A program made the translations under genes and the position numbers. Shown here one piece after another: positions 16,347 through 24,506 of a stretch of 64,000 nucleotides of DNA. Every line of letters starts with the position of its first letter. Position 1 is the first letter of the stretch. Source of the DNA: Bacteroidales bacterium (GTDB lineage Bacteria > Bacteroidota > Bacteroidia > Bacteroidales > JAIOZK01); the NCBI GenBank assembly GCA_021738625.1, contig JAIPBS010000002.1, positions 1-64,000 of the forward strand, given 5' to 3'. The notes under the pieces were generated by a model. The model did not search any database. It saw only the letters and a list, made by a program, of their open reading frames with translations, and was not told where the DNA came from.

Positions 16347-18758
16347 CTAGTTTTTTAGGTACTTCTCCAGCCAGCGGTCCTGTTCCCACAGCACATGCAA
16401 TATGCTTTCTTTTGCACGGTAGCCGTGACTTTCTTTGGGCAGCATTACCAGACGTACGGTTGCGCCCAGTCCTTTGAGGGCATTAAAATAGCGTTCGCTC
16501 TGCATGGGATAGGTGCCGCTGTTGTTGTCGGCCTTGCCGTGGATAAGCAACAGGGGTGTTTCCATCTTATCTGCATGCATGAAGGGCGACATATTGTAAT
16601 ACACTTCGGGCGCTTCCCAGTAGTTGCGTTCTTCGCTCTGGAAACCGAAAGGGGTCAGGGTGCGGTTGTAGGCGCCGCTGCGTGCGATGCCGGCTGCAAA
16701 CAGATCGCTGTGCGAAAGCAGGTTGGCAACCATGAAAGCGCCGTAACTGTGTCCGCCCACCGCCACGCGATCCCGGTCGATGTATCCCAGTGAATCCACC
16801 GCGTCGATGGCGGCTTTGGCATTGGCCACCAGTTGCTTTCTGAAGCTGTCGTTGGGTTCTTCCTCGCCTTCGCCCACGATGGGGAAAGCGGCGTCGTCCA
16901 GCACTACATAACCGCGGGTGAGCCAAAACAAGGGTGAGCCGTACCAGGGATAAATGAATTCGTTGGGATTGGCCGTGCTTTGCGCAGCGCTGGCCTTGTC
17001 CTTGAACTCCCGGGGATAGGCCCAGAGGATCATGGGCAGCTCTTCCTTTTGGTTGGTGTCATAACCAACGGGGAGGTACAGCGTGCCGCTCAGCTCCAGC
17101 CCGTCATCCCGCTTGTAGGTGATCACTTCCGTGTATACGCCCTGTAAACTTTCGAAGGGGTTTTCGAAGAAAGTGAGCTGGGTGAGTTCGTTGTCTTTCA
17201 AATCCCTGAAGTAATAATCCGGGTATTCGGTGGGCGATTCAATGCGGACCAGCAGCTGTTTTTTGTTTGGGTCGTATTCGATCAGGTTTTCGAGCTTGTT
17301 AGTATATTCTGATTGATAGACGCGTTTTGTTTTGTGTGATTTCAGGTTGATCTCATCCACAAAGGGGAACTGCCCTTCTTCGGAATGGCCGTCCCCAATC
17401 AGGAAAGCATCTTTTCCTTCGAGGGCCAGCACACTGCGCGCCATGTCGTTTCGTTCGGTCACAAAGCGGCCCGGGTCATTGTAGCGGTCCTGGTAGTTTC
17501 GGTCGAAAAGGGTTACCGGCTCTACCGATGGGTCGGATGGATTGAATACATAAGTTTTGGTATTGCGGTTGTTCCACCAGTAATCGTAGGCTATGGCAAG
17601 CTTGTCGTTGCCCCAGGTGATGCCGCTGAACCGGTTGCGGGTTTTCAGCAGGCTTTTCCCTTCCCCGCTGTATGGGGCCTCAAGCATAAATACTTCATCC
17701 CTGTACTCCGCTTCTTTTTCCGGGTCGCCTTCGTCAAGGGCCACGGCATAAACCAGCGTATGGGCTTTGTCGTTACGCCAGCTGAGGTTTCTTTTGCCTT
17801 TGCGGACCGCCATAAAACCTTTGGGCAGGTCTTCGATCAGCGGCACTTCCAACACGGTTTCCACTTTGTCGCCTGCTTTGGTGTAGATGTTTGTTGTGGA
17901 AGGAAAACGATAGTAAGGCACCAGGTAGGAGAAAGGTTTTTCGACGGTGCTCACCATCACATATTCCCCGTCGGGCGAAAAGCTGATGCTTCTGTACATG
18001 GCGCTTTCCAGCCAGGGTTCTTTGCTTCCGTCCAGATCGACTTTATGGATGTCGGCCAGGGCCAGTTGCTCAAAATTGTGTTCGTCTGTTTTGTCCTCAA
18101 GCAAATCCTGGTAAGTCCTGTTCTGCGCGGTTTTGCCTTTATTCACCGAAACGGTGGGTCCGGTGGGGACGGCTTTTTCAGGGTCGATTAAGGCCTGGCG
18201 TTCCTCCGGGATCATTTTCACCAACATGGCGCTACCGTCGGCAAACCAATTGATCTCATCGCCCAGGTTGGCGTTTATATTGGCTTCGGTCAGTTTTTTA
18301 ACCGAGGCGCTTTGCAGGTCGAGCACCCAGAGTTCAACTCCGCTAAGCGTGGTATGCGTAAAAGCCATCTTCGACTGATCGGGCGACCAGTTGAAATTAC
18401 TCAACAAGGGTTTTTCGGGCAGGCCTTTTACCTGCCTTGCTTCGGTTTCGCCCTTTTTCAGATTTCTTATCTTGATGTTGTTCGAATAGGTGGTACGGCT
18501 GCCGATGTTGGTAACGGGATTGATGCGCAAACCGGCCAACCGCATCTCCTCCTGCGAAAGCTCTTCAATGGTTTTGTAGGCGTCGCGGTAGATCAACACC
18601 ATATACTCCTTTTCCTCGTCCATCAATACGGAGGGTGCGTGTTCCACGTCCACCAATTCGAGGATCTCTTCCGGGGGTTTTTGGTATTCGATGTTTTCCT
18701 GTGCGCCGGCAAAACCGGTTGCCGCAATAAATAAGATCAGTAATGCTAGTTTTCTCAT
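16347..18758 (-). CDS. S9 family (prolyl oligopeptidase-type) secreted peptidase
   Basis: An 803-residue serine peptidase with an N-terminal signal peptide (~1-19), so periplasmic or surface-located. Residues ~40-560 form the beta-propeller gating domain. The alpha/beta-hydrolase domain carries the catalytic triad S671 (GGHSYGA), D744 (HGKADNNSGT) and H778 (ESHGYRA). The pattern resembles Bacteroidota glutamyl- or dipeptidyl-peptidases that feed on peptides, but specificity cannot be read from sequence. It is monocistronic with a TAnnTTTG box upstream. Confidence 0.92.
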   Translation of the reverse strand: MRKLALLILFIAATGFAGAQENIEYQKPPEEILELVDVEHAPSVLMDEEKEYMVLIYRDAYKTIEELSQEEMRLAGLRINPVTNIGSRTTYSNNIKIRNLKKGETEARQVKGLPEKPLLSNFNWSPDQSKMAFTHTTLSGVELWVLDLQSASVKKLTEANINANLGDEINWFADGSAMLVKMIPEERQALIDPEKAVPTGPTVSVNKGKTAQNRTYQDLLEDKTDEHNFEQLALADIHKVDLDGSKEPWLESAMYRSISFSPDGEYVMVSTVEKPFSYLVPYYRFPSTTNIYTKAGDKVETVLEVPLIEDLPKGFMAVRKGKRNLSWRNDKAHTLVYAVALDEGDPEKEAEYRDEVFMLEAPYSGEGKSLLKTRNRFSGITWGNDKLAIAYDYWWNNRNTKTYVFNPSDPSVEPVTLFDRNYQDRYNDPGRFVTERNDMARSVLALEGKDAFLIGDGHSEEGQFPFVDEINLKSHKTKRVYQSEYTNKLENLIEYDPNKKQLLVRIESPTEYPDYYFRDLKDNELTQLTFFENPFESLQGVYTEVITYKRDDGLELSGTLYLPVGYDTNQKEELPMILWAYPREFKDKASAAQSTANPNEFIYPWYGSPLFWLTRGYVVLDDAAFPIVGEGEEEPNDSFRKQLVANAKAAIDAVDSLGYIDRDRVAVGGHSYGAFMVANLLSHSDLFAAGIARSGAYNRTLTPFGFQSEERNYWEAPEVYYNMSPFMHADKMETPLLLIHGKADNNSGTYPMQSERYFNALKGLGATVRLVMLPKESHGYRAKESILHVLWEQDRWLEKYLKN

Positions 18759-18790
18759 GATATCTTTAATGTTTTATGATTGAAGGGGAT

Positions 18791-18798
18791 CAAATTTA
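18791..18798 (-). promoter_or_regulatory. -7 box for the S9 peptidase
   Basis: TAAATTTG on the minus strand, 32 bp before the start codon. Confidence 0.5.
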
Positions 18799-18911
18799 AG
18801 GAAAGTTTATTTCATGATGTTGGATACGTGATGCTGGAATGACACTTTACCAGCTTCTCATTTTTCCTCGTTATGGGGTGTAGGGTATATAAAGCTATAA
18901 GGGACAACAGA

Positions 18912-18967
18912 CAATGAATGACTATGAATTTCTATTGAATGACCATTGAATGACCACCGAATGACCA
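18912..18967. repeat. Degenerate tandem repeat, TGAATGACCAT-like unit
   Basis: About five units; the reverse complement resembles the 13751-13827 array. It directly abuts the stop codon of the 3D-domain lipoprotein gene. Confidence 0.7.
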
Positions 18968-18968
18968 A

Positions 18969-19376
18969 TCAGTGTTTCTTGGTTCTCCACCTAATCGTAA
19001 CCTGTCTTTTCCCCCAATCGCGGGCAGCCTGGATATCGGTACCCATGTAAAGATCGATTCGTTTGGTGTAACGTTTGTTCATTTTATCCAGTACCAGGTA
19101 AGTACCAGGCAAGCCTGAAATTTTTACTTTGGTTCTATGGGTGAGGCCCAGCGGAATCAAATCCCGCGAAACGGCGATGCATTTCATGCCCGGTTTCAGG
19201 GTGTCGTCCCAGGCGGCCACGTTGGGCTCGATCTTTTTGGTCTGCCAGGGCACCGAATTGTAAGCCGTGGCGGTTACCTGCAGGCTGTGGGTTTCGTGCC
19301 GGCTGCATGAGGTCATCACGAGCAAAGTTGTTAAAAGCAACAATATGTTTAGAAACTTCATTTTGATAAGTACCAT
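18969..19376 (-). CDS. 3D (Asp-Asp-Asp) domain lipoprotein
   Basis: A 135-residue lipoprotein with lipobox LVMTSC; an alternative start six codons in gives the same signal sequence. The mature part is a 3D domain, the double-psi beta-barrel of MltA-type lytic transglycosylases: VTATAYN, a DDTLKPGMKCIAVSRDLIPLG block with the first Asp pair, and LDKMNKRYTKRIDLYMG with the last Asp. It probably acts on, or binds, peptidoglycan at the outer membrane. The domain stands alone here, as in several short Bacteroidota proteins. Confidence 0.85.
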   Translation of the reverse strand: MVLIKMKFLNILLLLTTLLVMTSCSRHETHSLQVTATAYNSVPWQTKKIEPNVAAWDDTLKPGMKCIAVSRDLIPLGLTHRTKVKISGLPGTYLVLDKMNKRYTKRIDLYMGTDIQAARDWGKRQVTIRWRTKKH

Positions 19377-19401
19377 TAGATGTTAATAAGTCATAACTAA
19401 A

Positions 19402-19595
19402 CACTACTGTCCGGGGAAATTTGGGGAGATTCCTCGCTTCGCTCGGAATGACAGTGCTTTCAGAGGCTTGGGAGGGGGTTGGGGGTAGTACGGCGGCAAA
19501 GCCGCCGTACTACCCCCAACCCCCTTTGTATCTCCCAAATAGCATGTCATTCCGAGCGAAGCGAGGAATCCCGTTGCGTTTAACCGGACAGTAGT
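19402..19595. mobile_element. MITE-like insertion with terminal inverted repeats and target duplication
   Basis: ACTACTGTCCGG at 19403 and CCGGACAGTAGT at 19584-19595 form terminal inverted repeats. Inside are longer arms (GATTCCTCGCTTCGCTCGGA and its complement) and a central GC-rich palindrome around 19500. The host sequence CATAACTAAA occurs directly on both sides (19392-19401 and 19596-19605), as expected for a target-site duplication. No transposase is encoded. Confidence 0.75.
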
Positions 19596-19618
19596 CATAA
19601 CTAAATTAAAATTACTGA

Positions 19619-19960
19619 TCAAAGATCAAGAACAATGGCCATGTTTCTTTTCACCATCGCAGCCTTTTCTCCGGCAAGACTGCCTATCCTGTTCATAAAC
19701 CTTCTATTATCGATTGCCCTTATCTGATCAATCAGGATGTCCGTGTCTTTTTTCAGACCGGCTTCGCCTTTTTGTAAATGGACTCTCAGTATTTTGCTTT
19801 CCTTTTGAATGTTGGTCGATAATGGACAAATCAGTGTTGACGGATGGTGTCGGTTGAGGAGGTTTGTCTGGACCACAAGAACCGGCCTTGTTTTACCTGT
19901 TTCGGTTCCGATCCTCGGATTCAGATCGGCTATCCAGACGTCGAATTGCTTAATATTCAT
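19619..19960 (-). CDS. MazF/PemK family endoribonuclease toxin
   Basis: About 113 residues from the ATG at 19960. The frame extends upstream, but that start lies inside the antitoxin and lacks homology. MNIKQFDVWIADLNPRIGTE, the KTRPVLVVQ strand and ICPLSTN block, and DILIDQIRAID are classic MazF/PemK elements. It cleaves mRNA in the free state. The start overlaps the antitoxin 3' end by 11 bp, so the pair is translationally coupled. Confidence 0.9.
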   Translation of the reverse strand: MNIKQFDVWIADLNPRIGTETGKTRPVLVVQTNLLNRHHPSTLICPLSTNIQKESKILRVHLQKGEAGLKKDTDILIDQIRAIDNRRFMNRIGSLAGEKAAMVKRNMAIVLDL

Positions 19961-20180
19961 GCTCCAGCAATTCAAATTCAGACAATACATCCATACTGTT
20001 ATCCGCAACAATCCCGGATTCTTTCTCCAGCTGTTTCTGTAAAAGTTTCCTTTTCTGCAATTTGTTATAGTGGTCCAGTGCCTGGTTGATATACCGGTTC
20101 CTTGGTATGTTGAAATTCTTCAACAAATCTTCAGTTTCCCTGAATATGGATTCTTCAAGCTTTAAACTTAAGTTACGCAT
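19950..20180 (-). CDS. Ribbon-helix-helix antitoxin partner of MazF
   Basis: A 76-residue protein from the ATG at 20180. MRNLSLKLEESIFRETEDLL looks like an RHH DNA-binding strand and helix, and NIPRNRYINQALDHY is the second helix. The C-terminal acidic tail (SEFELLEHEY) would wrap the toxin. An upstream in-frame start at 20240 is unlikely because it would place the promoter box and operator inside the coding sequence. Confidence 0.85.
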   Translation of the reverse strand: MRNLSLKLEESIFRETEDLLKNFNIPRNRYINQALDHYNKLQKRKLLQKQLEKESGIVADNSMDVLSEFELLEHEY

Positions 20181-20203
20181 AGTGTATACCTTTAGTATAT
20201 ACT
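20181..20203 (-). promoter_or_regulatory. Palindromic operator of the toxin-antitoxin pair
   Basis: AGTGTATAC and GTATATACT are inverted arms with one mismatch and a 5-nt centre. They sit between the -7 box and the antitoxin ATG, where an RHH antitoxin would autorepress. Confidence 0.55.
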
Positions 20204-20204
20204 G

Positions 20205-20212
20205 CAAATATA
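20205..20212 (-). promoter_or_regulatory. -7 box of the toxin-antitoxin pair
   Basis: TATATTTG on the minus strand, adjacent to the palindromic operator. Confidence 0.5.
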
Positions 20213-20288
20213 CTTTATATTTCTTGTTTTTCAAAATCATACAAAAAGCCCTGCAAATCTTCTTTCGGGTTGAAAAATTGAATAAGCT

Positions 20289-20296
20289 TACCTTTG
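20289..20296 (+). promoter_or_regulatory. -7 box of mobA
   Basis: TACCTTTG, 12 bp before the chosen ATG. It rules out the in-frame TTG at 20294, which lies within the box. Confidence 0.5.
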
Positions 20297-20308
20297 CACA
20301 GATTTTTG

Positions 20309-20896
20309 ATGCTTAACAAGGAACACATCACCGGGATCATACTGGCGGGCGGAAAAAGCCGCAGGATGGGCATCGAGAAAGGGCTTGCCGAATTAAAGGG
20401 TAAACCCCTGATCGAATATGCCATCGACCTTATATTGCAACTGACCGGAACAATTCTGATCAGCGCCAACAGCAAGGCATATGATGCGTATCCCTTTGAT
20501 GTGGTTCCGGATGTGGTCCCCGATAGCGGTCCCATGGGCGGAATCTATTCCTGCCTCCAAAAATCTAAAACGGAAATCAATTTGGTTGTGTCCTGTGACA
20601 CCCCTTTCATCAAACCCCAACTTTACGATTATTTGCTGGATCAGGGAAAAGATCATGCCTGCGTTGTTCCGTGGCATGGTCAAGATCTCTACGAACCGCT
20701 ATGTGCGGTGTATCACAAAAGCTTGCTCGATGATTTTCGAAGGTTTATCGAAGCGGGTAATTATAAGATTCCTGATCTGTTTAAGGCAGTCGATTTCCTG
20801 CCGGTGAAAATGGGCCGTAATTTATCATTTTATCATGATCATTTGTTTTTCAACATCAACCGACGGCAAGACCTGAAAACAGCAGAAAAATTGTGA
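20309..20896 (+). CDS. mobA: Molybdenum cofactor guanylyltransferase
   Basis: About 195 residues. The GTP-binding signature LAGGKSRRMGIEKGLAELKGKP starts near residue 10, and SCDTPFIKP carries the Mg-binding Asp. It attaches GMP to Mo-molybdopterin to make the guanine dinucleotide form used by DMSO-reductase family enzymes, such as the molybdoenzyme at 24.5 kb. The stop overlaps the GTG start of mobB by 4 bp. An in-frame TTG at 20294 is not used here because it lies inside the promoter box. Confidence 0.9.
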   Translation: MLNKEHITGIILAGGKSRRMGIEKGLAELKGKPLIEYAIDLILQLTGTILISANSKAYDAYPFDVVPDVVPDSGPMGGIYSCLQKSKTEINLVVSCDTPFIKPQLYDYLLDQGKDHACVVPWHGQDLYEPLCAVYHKSLLDDFRRFIEAGNYKIPDLFKAVDFLPVKMGRNLSFYHDHLFFNINRRQDLKTAEKL

Positions 20897-21408
20897 AGCC
20901 TTTCCCTAACATATTGCTTGTAGCCGGCTCGGGCCGGAATGTGGGAAAGACGTCAGTGGTTGAACGCCTGATTCATGGTTTTAAAGATCATGGGATCATC
21001 GCCCTGAAAGTCAGTCCGCATTTTCATGCCCTGAGAGGGGATGAGGAATTCATTGTGCGCAAAAATGAATACAACATCATCGAAGAAAACACAACGGGCT
21101 CAACCAAAGACAGTTCGCGTTTTCTTAGGGCCGGCGCGCAAAAAGTGTTTTTTATACAGGCCCTGGGTAAAAACCTGGAAGAGGCTTTCAACCGGACTTT
21201 TGATTTGTTACCTGAACACGCAGCGCTTATTGTTGAGTCGGGTGGGTTAAGAGACTATATCAAACCCGGTTTATTCATTTATGTTAAAGGAAAACAAAAC
21301 GATAACAAACCGGCAGATTATAGCTCCAAAGCAGATGTGATCACAAATTTGAGTGATTTTGATACAAACCGGATTACATGGACAGGAAAGGAATGGAAAG
21401 TAAAGTAG
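20893..21408 (+). CDS. mobB: MobB-like molybdopterin-guanine dinucleotide accessory GTPase
   Basis: 171 residues from a GTG start. A P-loop GSGRNVGKTS near residue 12 and LIVESGGLRDYIKPGLFIYV are typical of MobB. The basic HxxH-like stretch VSPHFHAL follows the first strand. It is less conserved than E. coli MobB and somewhat divergent in the C-terminal third. It overlaps both mobA and the downstream membrane-protein gene, indicating one operon. Confidence 0.8.
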   Translation: MKPFPNILLVAGSGRNVGKTSVVERLIHGFKDHGIIALKVSPHFHALRGDEEFIVRKNEYNIIEENTTGSTKDSSRFLRAGAQKVFFIQALGKNLEEAFNRTFDLLPEHAALIVESGGLRDYIKPGLFIYVKGKQNDNKPADYSSKADVITNLSDFDTNRITWTGKEWKVK

Positions 21409-22604
21409 CACAATCCGTCGGGAAAGAGCGGCCGCTGCATGGCGTCTGGCTGAAGGCCGCCACGGTGGGCGGATTGTGGGCTGCCATCGAGATCATTCTG
21501 GGAAGTTTTCTGCACAATATGCGTATACCATTTGCCGGTTCCGTACTCACTTTTATGGGGCTGAGCCTGTTGATCTCCTTTCATCGCATGTGGCCTGAGA
21601 AAGGTCTCATTCTGCGGGCCGGGATCATCTGCGCTTTGATGAAAAGCATTTCGCCCAGCTCGGTCATCCTGGGCCCCATGAGCGGGATTTTTTTTGAAGC
21701 CCTCTTGCTGGAAGCAGGCATCCGGGTTCTGGGCGCCAATCGCGGTGGGTATTTCCTGGGAGCAGCGCTCGGAATGTTGAGTACGCTAATACATAAGGTG
21801 TTTAGCCTGCTGATCCTTTACGGTATGGATATCGTTACCATATACAAAAATATATATTTATTCCTCGCGAAACAGCTTCAGTTGCCCGACGCCAACCCCT
21901 GGACGCTGGTCTGGGCCGTGGTAGCCGTTTATTTGATCGTGGGGTTGTTTGCTGCAACACTCGGGTTGTCTGTAGGAAACAGAACTGCGCGTTTACAAAA
22001 AGAGAGTAAGGAAGGGATCGGAAAACTTGAAGACAGGGATTTTTTCGAAATATCCCCTGATAAGCGGTTCAGCCTGTGGTTACTTGCACTTCATGCAATC
22101 GGTATTCCACTGGGCCTTTACCTGATCAATTACACCCCCATTTGGATAGCTTTGGCCTGGTATGCAATTTACCTTGGCTTTTGTGTCTTTTATTACAGGA
22201 GTTCGCTTCGCCGCCTGAAAAAACCTGTGTTCTGGTTTCAGTTGTTTATGATCACTCTGCTGGCAGCGGTTTTCTGGCGCGGCTTCAACATGAGTAAGGA
22301 CGTCTTCAACCCGGAAGGTTTGCGGGTGGGACTGGAAATGAACCTGCGGGCCATTTTCATTGTGATCGCTTTTTCCTCATTAAGCGTCGAACTCAGGAAT
22401 CCGGGAATAAGGGAATATCTTTTCGGAAAAGGATTTGGAAACCTTTACAAGGCACTGGGACTGGCATTTAATGCCCTTCCTTCGATGATGCGGTCCATGC
22501 CAAAGCCCCGCACTTTTTTTAAAAATCCCTTGATGTGGTTTGCCCGGATCAATCTGCAGGCCCAAAACTGGTTGTTGTTTTTTGAACCTGAAAAAAAAGC
22601 ATAG
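21378..22604 (+). CDS. Polytopic membrane protein linked to mobAB, function unknown
   Basis: A 408-residue protein with about nine TM segments; a start at 21393 is equally possible. The N-terminal half (KSISPSSVILGPMSGIFFEALLLEAG) is reminiscent of small substrate-binding S-components of ECF transporters. The C-terminal cytoplasmic stretch (FNALPSMMRSMPKP) resembles the coupling region of a T-component. No ATPase gene is adjacent. Its 31-bp overlap with mobB suggests a role in molybdenum cofactor or metal supply, which is an inference from position only. Confidence 0.6.
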   Translation: MDRKGMESKVAQSVGKERPLHGVWLKAATVGGLWAAIEIILGSFLHNMRIPFAGSVLTFMGLSLLISFHRMWPEKGLILRAGIICALMKSISPSSVILGPMSGIFFEALLLEAGIRVLGANRGGYFLGAALGMLSTLIHKVFSLLILYGMDIVTIYKNIYLFLAKQLQLPDANPWTLVWAVVAVYLIVGLFAATLGLSVGNRTARLQKESKEGIGKLEDRDFFEISPDKRFSLWLLALHAIGIPLGLYLINYTPIWIALAWYAIYLGFCVFYYRSSLRRLKKPVFWFQLFMITLLAAVFWRGFNMSKDVFNPEGLRVGLEMNLRAIFIVIAFSSLSVELRNPGIREYLFGKGFGNLYKALGLAFNALPSMMRSMPKPRTFFKNPLMWFARINLQAQNWLLFFEPEKKA

Positions 22605-22659
22605 GTTTTCGTAACTGATTGTTGGCAAGGGATGGAGTTTTATTTTTTTATAAAAGTAT

Positions 22660-22667
22660 TAACTTTG
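22660..22667 (+). promoter_or_regulatory. -7 box of the LRR gene
   Basis: TAACTTTG, 25 bp before the ATG at 22692. The upstream in-frame ATG at 22632 precedes this box and is therefore rejected. Confidence 0.5.
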
Positions 22668-22691
22668 GCTCATAACCAATCGACAAAAAAC

Positions 22692-24041
22692 ATGAAGAAG
22701 ATTTTACTTGTATTTCTGGCTTTTGCCTTTGCGCCGATTAACTTGCTCTCGCAGAGCTGTTTGCCGGATGGCATCGTTTTTTATTCCCAGTCGGATATTG
22801 ATGATTTTGAAACAAATTATCCGGCTTGCACCGAAATTGAAGGAGATGTCGGCATCGGCAACGGATACCCGAACGACATCACCAGTCTTGACGGTCTGGA
22901 TGTGCTTGAAGCAATAGGCGGATACTTGTTCATTACCACAAACGACAACCTCAATAGTCTGGACGGACTTGAGAATCTGGAAACCATCGGAGGGTATCTG
23001 CGAATTGATTATTGCCCATTACTGACTGATCTGGATGGTTTGGATGGGTTGACTTCTATCGGAGACAGGCTCATTCTTTACGAAAATCATAGCCTTGTCG
23101 ATCTCAGCGGTCTGGATAATCTTAACTCTGTTGGCGGAGTGGTTGAAATCGGTTATCATGAAGCCCTGTCCAGCCTGGAGGGTTTGGAATCGCTGACTAC
23201 AATAGGCGGTATGGATATGGCTTATGTGAACTACTTACCGGATTTTTCGGGCATGGATAACCTGAATACCGTTACCGGTAATTTCGTAATTAACGATTGC
23301 GATCAGATATCAACATTATCAGGTTTGAATTCACTCACCACCGTTAACGGTGATTTTAACCTGTTTTCCCTTGAAAGCCTGGTTTCACTGAGTGGAGTGG
23401 AGTCCCTTGCCAGCGTGGACGGTCAGTTGCGGATACTGGGTAATCCCGTTGCGGATATGGCTCCGCTCAGCAATTTGACAAGTGTAGGCAGTACCCTTGA
23501 AATTAAAGGATCCGCAGCTGTTGACCTTACAGGACTTGAAAACCTGACATCAATAGGCGGTGAGTTGGTTATTGGCAACAACCAGTTTCTGGAAAGTTTA
23601 ACAGGCATCCAGAATATCGCCTATCAATCGATCACCAATCTGAAAATTACCTATAACCCCTTATTGACCACCTGCGAGGTGAAAAGCGTTTGCGATTACC
23701 TGGTCGACCCGGGCAACATCATTTGGTTGCATAACAATGCCACAGGATGCAGTTCGGAGGATGAGGTCGTCGATGCATGCAACGCTACGGCTTTGCCTGA
23801 AAATCAGAGCAGTGAGCAATTGATCCTTTATCCGAACCCGGCTAAGGATTTGATTTTTATAGAGTGCAAAACAGGCCAGCTGACCGGTACTGTTGCCGTT
23901 GCCGACCTTCTTGGACGACTTGTTATTGAACCGGTAGGCTTAAATGGAACACTTGATATTTCTTCTTTGCAAAATGGGATTTATTATTTGGTGGTCAGGA
24001 CCGGCGAGGATACATTCCGCAAGAAACTGGTGATTGAATAA
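22692..24041 (+). CDS. Secreted leucine-rich-repeat (receptor L-domain-like) protein with T9SS sorting domain
   Basis: About 449 residues. Signal peptide MKKILLVFLAFAFAPINLLS is followed by roughly a dozen ~23-residue units with the pattern LDGLDxLxxIGG (residues ~60-330), as in receptor-L/BspA-like surface proteins. The last ~75 residues (LYPNPAKDL..., GIYYLVVRTG..., FRKKLVIE) form a type A T9SS C-terminal domain, so it should cross the outer membrane through the type IX system. The stop codon is 6 bp before a copy of the bipartite repeat and in the same frame as its potential tail. Confidence 0.9.
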   Translation: MKKILLVFLAFAFAPINLLSQSCLPDGIVFYSQSDIDDFETNYPACTEIEGDVGIGNGYPNDITSLDGLDVLEAIGGYLFITTNDNLNSLDGLENLETIGGYLRIDYCPLLTDLDGLDGLTSIGDRLILYENHSLVDLSGLDNLNSVGGVVEIGYHEALSSLEGLESLTTIGGMDMAYVNYLPDFSGMDNLNTVTGNFVINDCDQISTLSGLNSLTTVNGDFNLFSLESLVSLSGVESLASVDGQLRILGNPVADMAPLSNLTSVGSTLEIKGSAAVDLTGLENLTSIGGELVIGNNQFLESLTGIQNIAYQSITNLKITYNPLLTTCEVKSVCDYLVDPGNIIWLHNNATGCSSEDEVVDACNATALPENQSSEQLILYPNPAKDLIFIECKTGQLTGTVAVADLLGRLVIEPVGLNGTLDISSLQNGIYYLVVRTGEDTFRKKLVIE

Positions 24042-24047
24042 TCTTTC

Positions 24048-24150
24048 TATACCGATTCGGAACAGGATTGCAATATTTGACTTTATGCTCTAATCGGTAT
24101 AACTGAATCAAACGGAAAAGTGCCTTGCATTTTTAGTAAGATTCAGCATA
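24048..24150 (+). repeat. Bipartite palindromic repeat, copy 2
   Basis: Both hairpin halves are present with a few substitutions relative to copy 1. If the LRR gene's TAA were lost, translation would continue in frame through SFYTDSEQDCNI to a TGA inside the repeat. Confidence 0.85.
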
Positions 24151-24506
24151 AATCCCGGAAATCAAAAAGATAAGACAAAGACATCTTTGCCTGTACCAAC
24201 CTTTTCATGGAACTCCGGGAGGAATAATGTCTTTTTAGAAATTTATATGCTTTCTAAATAAGAAGCACAATTATCTGTCATTCAATATAATATACCCTGG
24301 CTGTTTAAAGAATTAACCCTTGTTGTCCATCTAACTAGTTGATATACAGAGCTGAATATCTCTTTATTAAATCGCATCAATATCACCATAAGATTTCATT
24401 TTTCTCGTTATTTTTGTGCTTCCTAAATATTGAGTTATGTAGATATGTTGTTCTAAGCTGTCGTTGTTTATTATTAGTCGCATATTCAATATAAGGAACA
24501 TCATAA
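24151..24506. other. Upstream region of the sulfur-respiration operon
   Basis: A 356-bp A+T-rich region without a gene. A TATTTTTG -7 box on the plus strand (24409-24416) would give a leader of about 85 nt before the molybdoenzyme start. Confidence 0.55.
24409..24416 (+). promoter_or_regulatory. -7 box of the sulfur-respiration operon
   Basis: TATTTTTG fits TAnnTTTG; it is the only good match in the intergenic region. Confidence 0.45.

Noticed and set aside
19404-19622. 72-residue minus-strand open frame in the MITE-like element
   Set aside because: It is a translation of palindromic repeat DNA (the FRAKRGI type) and shows no protein family features.
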